The notes under the pieces are model-generated. The model was not told where the DNA came from. It saw only the letters and a program-made list of their open reading frames with translations, and searched no databases. Source: Polaribacter sp. IC066 (GTDB lineage: Bacteria > Bacteroidota > Bacteroidia > Flavobacteriales > Flavobacteriaceae). Taken from it: a stretch of DNA of 64,000 nucleotides. This document shows, piece after piece, positions 6,773 to 16,109 of the stretch. Positions within the stretch are counted from its first letter, which is position 1. The number at the start of each line of letters is the position of its first letter. The stretch spans positions 1 to 64,000 of the forward strand of contig NZ_VORR01000006.1 of assembly GCF_007997085.1 (NCBI RefSeq), read 5' to 3'. The translations under genes were made by a program, and so were the position numbers.

Positions 6773-7405
6773 ATGACAGAAATTTTTGATTTCTTTTTTA
6801 GCCAATACAAAGACTACTCAACAGCAGATACAACACTAGAAATTATAGCGGTGATTTTTGGTTTCTTGTCTGTTTACTTTTCTAAAAATAATAAAATTTG
6901 GGTATTTCCTACCGGAATGGTTAGTACCGCTATCTTTGTGTATTTACTCTTAAAGTGGGAACTTTTGGGAGATATGATGATTAACGGCTATTATTTTATA
7001 ATGAGTATCTATGGCTGGTATATCTGGACGCGGAAAGTAGATGAAACGCATGTAACACAAATTTCTACCACCACAAAAAAAGAGAAAAAGCTTTCTATAT
7101 TCATATTTTTAGCAACGTTAGTTTTTGTGTATTTAGTATACACTTATTTTGAGAAATGGACTTCTTGGGTTGCTTATGTGGATACTTTTACCACTGCAAT
7201 TTTCTTTGTAGGCATGTGGCTCATGGCAAAACGAAAAGTAGAAAACTGGCTCTTTTGGATTGTCGGAGATATCATTTCAATACCTTTATATTTTTACAAA
7301 GGATTTACATTTACGAGTTTTCAATATTTAGGATTTACAATTATAGCAATATTTGGATATTTAGCATGGAAAAAAAGCTTACACAAGACCCCATTAACCT
7401 CGTAA
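6773..7405 (+). CDS. pnuC: Nicotinamide riboside transporter, PnuC family
   Basis: PnuC is an inner-membrane facilitator that brings in nicotinamide riboside, which is then trapped by phosphorylation. The 210-residue protein has about seven hydrophobic segments and PnuC-typical pieces: I-A-V-I-F-G-F-L-S-V-Y-F near residue 26, W-V-F-P-T-G-M near 43, Y-G-W-Y-I-W-T near 81, and N-W-L-F-W-I-V-G-D near 160 (the W-x-x-x-N/D substrate-site region). The gene overlaps the next gene, a NadR-like kinase, by 40 bp in a different frame, which strongly supports the substrate assignment. A TACTTTTG box at 6742-6749 is a candidate promoter element 24 bp before the ATG. Confidence 0.92.
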   Translation: MTEIFDFFFSQYKDYSTADTTLEIIAVIFGFLSVYFSKNNKIWVFPTGMVSTAIFVYLLLKWELLGDMMINGYYFIMSIYGWYIWTRKVDETHVTQISTTTKKEKKLSIFIFLATLVFVYLVYTYFEKWTSWVAYVDTFTTAIFFVGMWLMAKRKVENWLFWIVGDIISIPLYFYKGFTFTSFQYLGFTIIAIFGYLAWKKSLHKTPLTS

Positions 7406-7968
7406 AAGTTGTTTTATTTGGCCCAGAATCTACAGGAAAAACAACTCTTTCTCGTCATTTAGCACGCCATTACAATACGGTTTGGGCGCCAGAATTCGCA
7501 AGAAATTATCTGCAAAAAAAATGGAATAATGAACGAAAAACCTGTGAAGCGGCAGATTTAATTCCGATTGCAATAGGCCAAATAAAGTTAGAAAATAAAT
7601 TGGCAAAAAAAGCCGATAAAATTCTAATTTGTGATACAGATTTATTAGAAACTAAAGTGTATTCAGAAGAATATTATGGAGGCTTTGTTGATGAAAAACT
7701 AGACAAAGCTGCCAAGGAAAACACCTACGACCTGTATCTTTTAACATACATTGACACGCCTTGGGAAGAAGATGATTTACGTGATAGACCAGAACAGCGT
7801 TTAGCAATGTTTAATGCTTTTGAAAACGCTCTGAAAACTCATAAAAAACAATATATACTATTAAAAGGCGATAAAGAAACACGCCTAAAGAAAGCAGTTA
7901 AAGAAATTGATAAAATAGTTTCTAAAAAGAAAAACCTTTATTTTTTCTCAAATAACTTTGATGATTAA
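7366..7968 (+). CDS. NadR-type ribosylnicotinamide kinase (AAA-like P-loop protein)
   Basis: This kinase would phosphorylate nicotinamide riboside arriving through PnuC to NMN, the entry to NAD. I place the start at the ATG at 7366, inside the end of pnuC, giving 200 residues. An upstream ATG at 7156 would add 70 residues translated from the pnuC coding sequence in another frame, which is not credible. The P-loop G-P-E-S-T-G-K-T-T-L is at about residues 19-28, followed by W-A-P-E-F-A-R and a D-T-D-L-L-E-T Walker-B-like segment, and D-L-R-D-R-P-E-Q-R as the lid. This is the C-terminal kinase domain of E. coli NadR. The repressor and NMN adenylyltransferase domains are absent, as in many Bacteroidota. 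Confidence 0.9.
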   Translation: MEKKLTQDPINLVKVVLFGPESTGKTTLSRHLARHYNTVWAPEFARNYLQKKWNNERKTCEAADLIPIAIGQIKLENKLAKKADKILICDTDLLETKVYSEEYYGGFVDEKLDKAAKENTYDLYLLTYIDTPWEEDDLRDRPEQRLAMFNAFENALKTHKKQYILLKGDKETRLKKAVKEIDKIVSKKKNLYFFSNNFDD

Positions 7969-7995
7969 TTGTATTTTTACCCTAAAATTTAAATT

Positions 7996-8919
7996 ATGAA
8001 AATAGGATTTTTCACAAATTGCTTTCTACTTTTTTTTTCTTTGACTGTTTTCTCTCAAAATCAGCCTAAAAAGAAAAATCATTTTCAAACGGCTGGTTAT
8101 GTTTTTAAAACAAGCTTTAATACCATACCAAGTGATTTTGTTTTTTTAGGAAAAGAGGTCTCAAATGATTGGCAAAAGACAGGGTATTATGCTGCTGGTA
8201 TTTTAGGATTAATTGCAACGGACAAAATTACGACAAAGGCTTGGCAAAATTATGTTGAACCTAATATTGACTATCAACTGCCAAATATTACTCCAAATTA
8301 TTTAAGACAATCTAAAAACGCATGGACCAAAGGGTCAAATTCATATCTTACCTATCCGATTATTGGTTTGTATTTTGGTTCTTTACTTGCCAACAACGAA
8401 AAAGGTCAATTTGCGGCCGCCAATTCTTTTAAAGCCATAGCCTATTCGACTCTAGTAACACAATTTGCTTTAAAAACTATTTTTGGTAGAAATAGACCCA
8501 ACAGACCTTTAAATTCTGACATGATTGAGGAACCATGGACTGATAATAACTGGGATTTTTTTAACGGAAGAAAAAATGGATTTTTATTTGCTGATGCTTC
8601 AGGAACGGCTTTGCCTTCTATGCACGTAACTACCTATTTTGCTTTAGCCAAAGTTATTCAAATGGAATATGATAATTATTGGATTCCTTATGGTGTTATG
8701 ACTGCTGTTTTTTTCTCTAACGTAAAATCGCATAACCATTGGATTAGTGACATGGTTGTTGGTGGCCTGGTAGGCACTTTAATTGGGCGATCTATTGTGA
8801 GAAGTAGTTGGAAAGCACGAGGTATTTTAGATAAAAAGAAACAAAAAACGATTTCCTTAAATTACACCCCAAGTTTCTCTCCAGAATTTACAGGTCTTAG
8901 AATCGTTGGTACCTTTTAG
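7996..8919 (+). CDS. PAP2-family phosphatase (exported or envelope)
   Basis: The 307-residue protein starts with a signal peptide ending around S-L-T-V-F-S-Q-N (residues 14-21). The PAP2 phosphatase signature is complete: motif 1 K-T-I-F-G-R-N-R-P (around 159-167), motif 2 P-S-M-H (about 204-207; most members have PSGH) and motif 3 S-H-N-H-W-I-S-D (about 246-253), which supply the phosphohistidine and general-acid residues. PAP2 enzymes dephosphorylate phosphatidic acid, undecaprenyl pyrophosphate or other phosphomonoesters on the outer side of the membrane. The specific substrate is not evident. The G-to-M change in motif 2 is a modest oddity. The gene is followed after 3 bases by arfB. Confidence 0.9.
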   Translation: MKIGFFTNCFLLFFSLTVFSQNQPKKKNHFQTAGYVFKTSFNTIPSDFVFLGKEVSNDWQKTGYYAAGILGLIATDKITTKAWQNYVEPNIDYQLPNITPNYLRQSKNAWTKGSNSYLTYPIIGLYFGSLLANNEKGQFAAANSFKAIAYSTLVTQFALKTIFGRNRPNRPLNSDMIEEPWTDNNWDFFNGRKNGFLFADASGTALPSMHVTTYFALAKVIQMEYDNYWIPYGVMTAVFFSNVKSHNHWISDMVVGGLVGTLIGRSIVRSSWKARGILDKKKQKTISLNYTPSFSPEFTGLRIVGTF

Positions 8920-8922
8920 CAT

Positions 8923-9333
8923 ATGGCAATAAATCATCAAACTATACTCTCTGAATTACAATTTAAAGCAACAAGAAGTTCTGGTGCTGGTGGCCAACAT
9001 GTAAATAAAACTTCTTCAAAAATTGAATTATCGTTCGATTTAGAAAATTCTAATTCTATAAATGAGAATGATAAAGAGTTCTTAAAAACAAAGCTTTCAT
9101 CAAAATTAACAAAAGAAAATATATTAATTTTATTCTGTGAAGAAACAAGATCACAACACAGAAATAAAGATTTGGCGATTAAACGTTTTTTTAATGTACT
9201 AAAAACCAATTTAATTAGACCTAAAAAAAGAAGAACAACAAAACCAAGCAAAGGAACTATTAAAAAAAGAGTGGAAACCAAGAAAAGAACTTCTGTAAAA
9301 AAAGCACTTCGTAAAAAGCCTAAACTTGATTAA
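8923..9333 (+). CDS. arfB: Peptidyl-tRNA hydrolase ArfB (stalled-ribosome rescue)
   Basis: ArfB (YaeJ) enters the empty mRNA channel of stalled ribosomes and hydrolyses the peptidyl-tRNA. The 136-residue length is as expected. The class-I release factor GGQ motif is present as S-S-G-A-G-G-Q-H-V-N-K-T-S-S-K (residues 18-32). The C-terminal tail, from about residue 100, is very rich in Lys and Arg (K-K-R-R-T-T-K-P-S-K-G-T), as needed for insertion into the mRNA channel. It has no codon-recognition domain, so it is not a release factor RF1 or RF2. It starts 3 bases after the PAP2 stop and is probably cotranscribed. Confidence 0.95.
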   Translation: MAINHQTILSELQFKATRSSGAGGQHVNKTSSKIELSFDLENSNSINENDKEFLKTKLSSKLTKENILILFCEETRSQHRNKDLAIKRFFNVLKTNLIRPKKRRTTKPSKGTIKKRVETKKRTSVKKALRKKPKLD

Positions 9334-9388
9334 ATAAAAAAAGAAACGTAATTAATATGTATATTTATCTTCATAAGATAATTACACT

Positions 9389-12154
9389 ATGAAAACCGCG
9401 CTACTCTCTTTATTAATTTGTTTTACACTAACCTCTTTTGCTCAAAAAAAAATACTAGATCATCAAGATTTTGAAATTTGGAACACCATTAATAATGCTT
9501 CCATATCTCCTAAAGGAAATTATATACTGTACTCTTTAGAAAAAGGAGAAAAAGATAGTTTTTTTCACTTAAAAGACACGAAAGGCAATCGTATTTTTAA
9601 ATACGCAAGTGCTCAAGAGGGTCAATTTAGCTACGATTCTAAATATGCAACATTTACCATTAAACCATGGAAAGACAGCATTATAGAATTAAAACGTAAA
9701 AAAATTAAAAACGAAAAATTGCCGAAAGATTCATTAGGTATTTACACTATAAGTACAAAATCATTATTAAAAATTGGCAATATTAAATCGTATAAAACTC
9801 CTTTAAAGTGGTCTGGTTATATAGCATATCAATTTGAAACCAATGAGAAGAAAAAAAACAAAAAAGACACTTTAAAAGTAAAAAAAGTTGGTAAGGAAAA
9901 CGGGTATCATCTTGTCTTAAGAAATTTAAGCACAAAAAAACAAGACACCTTTAAATTCGTTACTAATTATTCTTTTGCCGAAGAAGGAAAATATTTTACG
10001 TTTACATCAACCGGAGAAACAGATAAAGATGCATCAAGCGTAAACGTATTAAACCTTAACAACAATACGCGTAACAAAATACATGAAAGTTATAAAGCCA
10101 ACTATTATCAAGTAAATTTTAGTACATCTGGTAAAAATTTAGGGTTTGTAGTGGATACTGATACTACTAAAATTCAACAAAGACCTAATGAACTATATCA
10201 TTGGACTGCAAATACTCCCGTTGCAAATAAATTGGTGGATACCAATTCTTCACCCAAAGGATATAAAGTATCTGCGAACGGAACAATTAGTTTCTCTAAA
10301 GACGAAACAAAACTGTTTTTTGGTTTGGCAACTCCAGAAATTGTAAAAGACACCACATTAATTGATGAAGAAATAGTAAATGTAGAAGTTTGGACTTATG
10401 ATGAACCTCGTTTATACACAGTGCAAGAAATACAAGTTAAAAATGACAGAAATAAGTCTTATCAAACTGCAATCAACCTTAAAAACAACAATTTAATTCA
10501 AATTTCAACAACAAAATATCCCGTTGCACAATTAGGCAATGAAGGAAATTCTAAATTTGCTTTAGTCGAAAACGCTACTCCTTACCAACTAGAAAGTCAG
10601 TGGGATGGTTTGCGCTCAAAAGATATTGCTATTGTGAATGTAGAAAACGGGAATCAGAAAAAAATACTAACTAAAATTTCTGGAGACATTAATTTAAGTC
10701 CGCAAGGAAATTTTGCTTTTGGGTATGATAGAAATGAGGAAACTTGGTTTACTTACAATATTAACACCTCTGTATACACCGCGCTAACAAAAGGCAAAAA
10801 GTTTAATGATGAATTGAACGATTCTCCTACACCAGCATATTCTTACGGCTTTGCTGGTTGGACTAAAGATGATAAAAGCCTGCTAATTTATGATCGTTAT
10901 GATCTTTGGGAGTTTGATGTTTTAACTGGTAAGGGAACAAAAATAACCAACGGAAGAGATTCAAAAACAGTGTATCGTTATAAAAAATTAGATACTGAAG
11001 AACGTTTTTTAAGCTCTAAAAACAATTGGCTATTATCAACATTTAATGAAGACACAAAAAACACTGGATTTTATCAATACAATCCAAAAAACAAAAAAGG
11101 AAAACAATTAATTGAAGGTTCTTTTGCTTTTGGAAATCTAAAAAAAGCAGCATTTAGTGATGCCATAATCTTTACGAGAGAATCTTTTCAAGAATTTCCT
11201 AACATTCGATATTCAGACTTAAACTTTAAAAACACAAACCTCATTAGCGATGCAAATCCGCAGCAAGAATCTTATAATTGGGGAACAAATGAACTCGTGA
11301 AGTGGACATCTTTAGACGGCATCGCATTAACAGGTATGTTGGTAAAACCAGAAAATTTTGATCCTTCAAAAAAATACCCAATGATCGTGAATTTCTATGA
11401 AAAAAGTTCAGATGGTCTTCATGATCATCGAGCTCCATCACCAGGAAGATCTACTATAAATTATAGTTTTTATGCCAGTAGAGGATATGTTATTTTTAAT
11501 CCTGATATTCAGTATAAAATTGGTTACCCTGGAGAGAGTGCTTACAATTGTGTAATTCCTGGTGTAAACTCTTTAATAGAAAAAGGATTTATAGACAAAG
11601 ATAATATTGGTTTGCAAGGCCATAGTTGGGGCGGATATCAAATAGCGCATTTAGTAACAAAAACGGATCTTTTTAAAGCTGCAGAATCTGGTGCTCCGGT
11701 AGTAAATATGATTAGTGCTTATGGCGGAATCCGATGGTGGACTGGCTTAAGTCGTCAATTTCAGTACGAACATACACAAAGTAGAATTGGCGGAACACCG
11801 TGGCAATATCCAGAGAGATATATAGAAAATTCGCCTATTTTTAATCTTGATAAAATAAATACGCCTTTACTTATTATGCACAATGATGCTGATGGGCATG
11901 TACCTTGGTATCAAGGAATAGAGTTCTTTGTAAGTTTAAGACGCCTTGCAAAACCATCGTGGCTTTTAAACTATAATGATGAACCCCATTGGCCTTTAAA
12001 ACTTCAAAATAGAAAAGATTTTAATATTAGGCTTGCTCAATTTTTTGACCACTATTTAAAAGGCGCCTCAAAACCTATGTGGATGCAAAGAGGAGTACCT
12101 GCCATAGAAAAAGGAATCAATCAAGGTTATGAATTAATAGACGATAAAAAATAA
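9389..12154 (+). CDS. S9-family (prolyl oligopeptidase-like) serine peptidase, secreted
   Basis: The 921-residue protein has a signal peptide (residues 1-18, ending S-F-A-Q), a long beta-propeller-like region, and a C-terminal alpha/beta-hydrolase domain. The catalytic triad is visible: Ser746 in G-H-S-W-G-G-Y-Q, Asp835 in H-N-D-A-D-G-H-V-P-W and His867 in N-D-E-P-H-W-P-L. Such exported S9 peptidases in Bacteroidota degrade peptides in the periplasm. The chain is longer than classical DPP-IV or acylaminoacyl peptidases (about 700), with the extra length in the N-terminal propeller region, which contains low-complexity K/E/D loops around residues 150-170. It is likely monocistronic; the TPP riboswitch unit follows on the same strand. 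Confidence 0.93.
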   Translation: MKTALLSLLICFTLTSFAQKKILDHQDFEIWNTINNASISPKGNYILYSLEKGEKDSFFHLKDTKGNRIFKYASAQEGQFSYDSKYATFTIKPWKDSIIELKRKKIKNEKLPKDSLGIYTISTKSLLKIGNIKSYKTPLKWSGYIAYQFETNEKKKNKKDTLKVKKVGKENGYHLVLRNLSTKKQDTFKFVTNYSFAEEGKYFTFTSTGETDKDASSVNVLNLNNNTRNKIHESYKANYYQVNFSTSGKNLGFVVDTDTTKIQQRPNELYHWTANTPVANKLVDTNSSPKGYKVSANGTISFSKDETKLFFGLATPEIVKDTTLIDEEIVNVEVWTYDEPRLYTVQEIQVKNDRNKSYQTAINLKNNNLIQISTTKYPVAQLGNEGNSKFALVENATPYQLESQWDGLRSKDIAIVNVENGNQKKILTKISGDINLSPQGNFAFGYDRNEETWFTYNINTSVYTALTKGKKFNDELNDSPTPAYSYGFAGWTKDDKSLLIYDRYDLWEFDVLTGKGTKITNGRDSKTVYRYKKLDTEERFLSSKNNWLLSTFNEDTKNTGFYQYNPKNKKGKQLIEGSFAFGNLKKAAFSDAIIFTRESFQEFPNIRYSDLNFKNTNLISDANPQQESYNWGTNELVKWTSLDGIALTGMLVKPENFDPSKKYPMIVNFYEKSSDGLHDHRAPSPGRSTINYSFYASRGYVIFNPDIQYKIGYPGESAYNCVIPGVNSLIEKGFIDKDNIGLQGHSWGGYQIAHLVTKTDLFKAAESGAPVVNMISAYGGIRWWTGLSRQFQYEHTQSRIGGTPWQYPERYIENSPIFNLDKINTPLLIMHNDADGHVPWYQGIEFFVSLRRLAKPSWLLNYNDEPHWPLKLQNRKDFNIRLAQFFDHYLKGASKPMWMQRGVPAIEKGINQGYELIDDKK

Positions 12155-12189
12155 ATCACTTTTCTGTTTCACAATCAATATTTCCAACT

Positions 12190-12197
12190 TAATTTTG
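12190..12197 (+). promoter_or_regulatory. Candidate -7 box for the thiamine unit
   Basis: TAATTTTG fits TANNTTTG. Transcription starting 5-8 nt further would begin just before the first paired region of the TPP riboswitch, which is the expected geometry. No clear TTG element was found 17-23 nt upstream. Confidence 0.4.
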
Positions 12198-12202
12198 CAC
12201 CG

Positions 12203-12346
12203 TTCTCATAAAGGGGTGCTAATTTTAGTTGGCAGTTTTTAGTTGATCGTTATGCTTAACGCGTCATTCAAAATTAGAAACTCAAAACTTTAAAAGGCTG
12301 AGATCATACCCAATGAACCTAGAACAGGTAATGCTGTTTAGGGAGG
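12203..12346 (+). promoter_or_regulatory. TPP riboswitch (THI element)
   Basis: The conserved thiamine pyrophosphate aptamer cores are present: AGGGGTGC (12212-12219), GGCTGAGATCATACCC (12297-12312), GAACCT, then CAGGTAATGCTG and TTAGGGA up to about 12344. Between the GGGGTGC and CTGAGA cores lies an enlarged P3 arm of about 75 nt, in which CTAATTTT (12219-12226) can pair with AAAATTAG (12270-12277). TPP binding normally turns the downstream genes off, so the TonB receptor and THI5-like protein should be induced by thiamine shortage. The identification rests on the near-invariant core sequences, which are unmistakable. Confidence 0.95.
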
Positions 12347-12357
12347 CGAAAATCGCC
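12345..12357 (+). promoter_or_regulatory. Small hairpin after the TPP aptamer (possible expression platform)
   Basis: GGCGA-AAA-TCGCC directly follows and partly shares the 3' end of the aptamer and is followed by ATTTTA. It could be an alternative pairing or a weak terminator of the riboswitch. Another 160 nt separate it from the start codon at 12519, an unusually long leader. Confidence 0.4.
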
Positions 12358-12518
12358 ATTTTACAAAACGCGTCATCGCGAATGAAAAACGAGTAAATAA
12401 TTTTCTTCTTGATCAAAAGGAATTATTTTATCTGTACTTCACTCAAAATGACAAACAATTAATTATTCAACAATCACAAGAATAATTACCTCTTTTTATT
12501 CGTTTTAAATTTTTTAAA

Positions 12519-14867
12519 ATGAAAAAAATATCCATTTTTTTATTCTTGTTTGCAAGTATACTTGTAAACGCCCAATCGTTTGAACTCTCCGGAAAAGTCA
12601 TCGATAAAAACAAAGAACCTTTGCCAGGAGCATCTATCTTGGTAAAAGAACTTAAAAAAGGAACCTCTGCAGACTTTGAAGGTAACTTTAGTTTTACCCT
12701 AGAAAAAGGCATCTACACCATAGAAGTTTCTTTTATAGGCTATAAAACAATTTCAGAAAAAATTACACTTTCTAAAGATGAAGAATATGTAGTTCAGTTA
12801 AATGCTGATGAAACTGTTTTAGACGAAGTTTTAGTATCTGCTGTAAGAGCAAACACAGACATTCCTGTTACATTTTCTAACCTATCAAAAAAAGAAATTG
12901 CAAAACGTAATTTAGGGCAAGACATTCCTATTTTGCTAAATTACATGCCTTCTGTGGTATCATCTAGTGATGCCGGTGCAGGAGTTGGGTATACCTATAT
13001 GAGTGTGCGTGGTTCTAATTCAGAAAGAATTAACGTAACCTTAAACGGAATTCCGTTTAACGATGCAGAAAGTCACGGTTCTTTTTGGGTAAATTTAGGC
13101 GATTTTGCCTCCTCTACCGAAAACTTACAATTGCAACGTGGAGTAGGAACATCTACAAACGGTTCTGGTGCTTTTGGTGCGAGTTTAAATATTTTAACAG
13201 ATGCCGTTTCTGAAGACGCTTTTGGAGAAATTTCTAATTCTTTTGGTTCTTTTAATACTAGAAAACATACCGTTAAGTTTAGTACTGGTAAAATTAATGA
13301 TCATATAGAAATATCAGGTCGATTGTCTAATATTTCTTCTGATGGTTATGTTGATAGAGCTTTTGCAGATTTAAAATCGTACTTTTTACAAGCAAGTTAT
13401 ACCGATGAAAACACCTTGATAAAAGCAATTAGTTTTGGCGGTAAAGAACAAACCTACCAAGCTTGGTTTGGTTTAACTGCTAATCAATTAGCCGAAGACA
13501 GAAGACAAAATCCGTATACCTATGACAATGAAACAGACAACTACGAACAAAATCATTATCAATTGCACTGGAACGAAAAATTAAATGAAAATTGGTCTAC
13601 TACTCTCGGTCTAAATTATACAAAAGGATCTGGATATTTTGAGCAATTTAAAGATGGTGAAGATGCTGCAGATTTTAACAATTTAATTGCAGATGACAGC
13701 GATGTAATTGTAAGACGTTGGTTAGATAACGATTTTTATGTGGTAAACTTTAATACCAATTATAAAACTGATAAAATTAATCTTATAACAGGAATTTCAT
13801 ATTCTAATTATACCGGAGATCATTTTGGAGAAGTAATTTGGGGAAGTGATTTAGCACAAGATGTAAACATTAGAGATCGTTATTATTTTTCTGATGCTAC
13901 AAAAAATGACTTTTCTGCCTTTGCAAAAGTAACGTTTGATATTAGCGAAAAACTTTCTGGTTATGCCGATTTACAAGGGCGTTTTGTAAGCTACCAAACC
14001 AAAGGAATTACCAATGATATTGTACCCATTGATGTAGATCGAAACTTTAGTTTCTTTAATCCTAAATTTGGATTTATTTATAACATCAATCAAAATAATA
14101 ATTTATACACCTCTTTTGCCGTTGCAAATAGAGAGCCTAATAGAAACGATTTTGAAAACGGAGTTTCGACGCCAGAATCTTTAAATAATTTTGAATTTGG
14201 ATGGCGTTTAAAAGACGAAAACATCAAAATAAACACCAATGTTTATTATATGGATTATAAAAATCAGTTGGTTTTAACGGGTGCTTTAGATGATGTTGGT
14301 CAACAAATTAGAGCAACTTCTGGCAGTAGCTATAGATTAGGTTTAGAAATTGATGCAGATATTCGTTTAGGTGAGCAATTCTCTATTAGACCAAATGCCG
14401 CTTTTAGCACCAATAAAAATAGAGATTTCTTTATTACAAGAGACGGCAACGACACGCCACAAGCTTTAGGAAATACAGACATTTCTTTTTCGCCAGATGT
14501 AATTATTGGAAATATGTTTACCTATATGCCATCAGAAAATTTACAGTTTACATTTTTAACAAAATATGTTGGAGATCAATTTATGAGTAATTTTAGCAGC
14601 GCCATTTCTGATACCGATGTTTTAGACAGTTTTTTTACTTCTGATTTAAATGTTGTTTATCAGATGAACCCGAAGAAAATTTTTAAATCTATAACATTTA
14701 CAGCGTTGGTAAATAATATTTTTAATGTAGAATATGTAGATAGAGGCTACTATTTTACTTTTGATGACTCTTGGTCTGTTGCCAACCAAGTTACTACAGT
14801 TGATGGCGCAGGATACTATCCGCAGGCAACAAGAAACTTCTTAATAGGTGTAACTATGCGTTTTTAG
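12519..14867 (+). CDS. TonB-dependent outer membrane receptor, probably for thiamine or a thiamine precursor
   Basis: The 782-residue protein has a signal peptide (1-18, V-N-A-Q-S), a carboxypeptidase-regulatory-like domain (about 22-105), a plug domain (about 110-225, with V-R-G-S-N-S-E-R-I-N-V-T-L-N-G) and a 22-strand-type barrel ending in the usual C-terminal aromatic (T-M-R-F). TonB receptors import scarce ligands across the outer membrane using the proton motive force. The TPP riboswitch immediately upstream indicates that the ligand is thiamine, its phosphates or a pyrimidine precursor. This agrees with the predicted TPP-regulated outer membrane receptors of Bacteroidota. The ATG at 12519 follows a 170-nt leader. 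The THI5-like gene follows after 60 bp on the same strand. Confidence 0.9.
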   Translation: MKKISIFLFLFASILVNAQSFELSGKVIDKNKEPLPGASILVKELKKGTSADFEGNFSFTLEKGIYTIEVSFIGYKTISEKITLSKDEEYVVQLNADETVLDEVLVSAVRANTDIPVTFSNLSKKEIAKRNLGQDIPILLNYMPSVVSSSDAGAGVGYTYMSVRGSNSERINVTLNGIPFNDAESHGSFWVNLGDFASSTENLQLQRGVGTSTNGSGAFGASLNILTDAVSEDAFGEISNSFGSFNTRKHTVKFSTGKINDHIEISGRLSNISSDGYVDRAFADLKSYFLQASYTDENTLIKAISFGGKEQTYQAWFGLTANQLAEDRRQNPYTYDNETDNYEQNHYQLHWNEKLNENWSTTLGLNYTKGSGYFEQFKDGEDAADFNNLIADDSDVIVRRWLDNDFYVVNFNTNYKTDKINLITGISYSNYTGDHFGEVIWGSDLAQDVNIRDRYYFSDATKNDFSAFAKVTFDISEKLSGYADLQGRFVSYQTKGITNDIVPIDVDRNFSFFNPKFGFIYNINQNNNLYTSFAVANREPNRNDFENGVSTPESLNNFEFGWRLKDENIKINTNVYYMDYKNQLVLTGALDDVGQQIRATSGSSYRLGLEIDADIRLGEQFSIRPNAAFSTNKNRDFFITRDGNDTPQALGNTDISFSPDVIIGNMFTYMPSENLQFTFLTKYVGDQFMSNFSSAISDTDVLDSFFTSDLNVVYQMNPKKIFKSITFTALVNNIFNVEYVDRGYYFTFDDSWSVANQVTTVDGAGYYPQATRNFLIGVTMRF

Positions 14868-14927
14868 AGGATACAAAACAAATAAATACAGATAGAAAAG
14901 TAGTACAAACTTATAAATTCAGAAAAA

Positions 14928-15839
14928 ATGACTACGTTAAAAATTGCTTTAGACTGGACGCCAAACATCAACCACATCGGTTTTTTTATAGCAAAAGAGT
15001 TGGGTTTTTATGAAGAAAACGGAATAGCACTTGAAATTATAAATCCGTTAGATGATAATTATACGCTAACGCCAGGTAAAAAACTAGAATTAGATGTAGC
15101 TGACTTTGCTATTGCTCCTTTTGAAACCGTAATTAGTCTGAATAATAAAAAAAATAAAGTTGATGCAATTGCTATTTTTACCCTCTTACAAGAGGATATT
15201 AGTAGCATTGCATCGCTTAAATCTAATAATTTAACTAGTCCGAAATTATTAGACAACAAGATTTACGCTTCCTACAAAGCTCGTTATGAAGACAAGATTG
15301 TAAAAGAATTAGTGAAAAATGACGGTGGTTCAGGAAACATCAAAATTACCTATCCTAATAAATTGGGTATTTGGCATACCTTAATCGAAGGAAAAGCAGA
15401 TGCAACTTGGATTTTCGACAATTGGGAAGGCGTTGAAGCTACAAGCAAAAACATTGAATTAAATACATGGAGACTTAAAGATAGTGGCATTCCTTATGGA
15501 TATTCTCCCGTAATCATTGCAAAAAAGAGCAACATAAAAAAATTTAAAAATGCCTATGCTAGCTTTATAAAAGCTACCAGAAAGGGATATCTATTTGCCA
15601 CTAAAAATGAAGTTGAAGCGGTTCGTATTTTAAACAATTATTTAACAGAACAAGACCAAAAGAACATCAACATTCCGAAAACGCTAGCAGTGTCAAAATC
15701 CTATTTTGGTACCAACAATACTTGTGGTTTTATGAATGTGGCAAAAGTTGACTTATTTTTAAATTGGCTCGTTGAGAAGAAATTAGAAGATGCTCAAATT
15801 TTAAATCAGCATTTATTTACGAATGAATTATTAACTTAA
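14928..15839 (+). CDS. THI5/NMT1-like protein (thiamine pyrimidine-binding or HMP-P synthase-like)
   Basis: The 303-residue protein opens L-K-I-A-L-D-W-T-P-N-I-N-H-I-G-F-F, the hallmark of the NMT1/THI5 family. That family contains periplasmic ThiY-type binding proteins for formylaminopyrimidine and the fungal or Legionella Thi5 enzymes that make HMP phosphate from PLP and a histidine. It has neither a signal peptide nor a lipobox, and no ABC permease or ATPase gene is adjacent, so a periplasmic binding role is hard to support. The Cys-rich CCCFC motif of fungal Thi5 is not seen; only C-G-F-M-N near residue 269 is present. Control by the TPP riboswitch through the upstream receptor gene supports a role in thiamine pyrimidine supply. 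The exact reaction is open. Confidence 0.75.
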   Translation: MTTLKIALDWTPNINHIGFFIAKELGFYEENGIALEIINPLDDNYTLTPGKKLELDVADFAIAPFETVISLNNKKNKVDAIAIFTLLQEDISSIASLKSNNLTSPKLLDNKIYASYKARYEDKIVKELVKNDGGSGNIKITYPNKLGIWHTLIEGKADATWIFDNWEGVEATSKNIELNTWRLKDSGIPYGYSPVIIAKKSNIKKFKNAYASFIKATRKGYLFATKNEVEAVRILNNYLTEQDQKNINIPKTLAVSKSYFGTNNTCGFMNVAKVDLFLNWLVEKKLEDAQILNQHLFTNELLT

Positions 15840-16109
15840 AAAATCAAACAGAAAAGAGTCTGAAAAGTATTTATCAGAACTACTTTTATATGGTGTACCT
15901 GTTTATAAAATCATATACTACTTTTAACTATTATTGGTCTGTGGTAAACCAAACGACTGCTTTAGGCAACCTATAACAAGTACTAAAAACTTCCATAAAA
16001 CTCTTAACACCTGTGATTATAAGTTTATAGAAAATCACCATTTTTTATCAAAAATGACGCAAAATTAATAATAACAAGCTGTTTTTTAGTTAAAACGGCT
16101 TATTTTTCG
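15840..16109. other. Gap without recognisable genes
   Basis: AT-rich non-coding stretch between the THI5-like gene and the sigma factor region. No open frame, repeat or hairpin with a clear T run was found in it. Confidence 0.5.

Noticed and set aside
7156..7365. 70-residue N-terminal extension of the NadR-like kinase
   Set aside because: It is a translation of pnuC coding sequence in another frame; the kinase family starts at the ATG at 7366.
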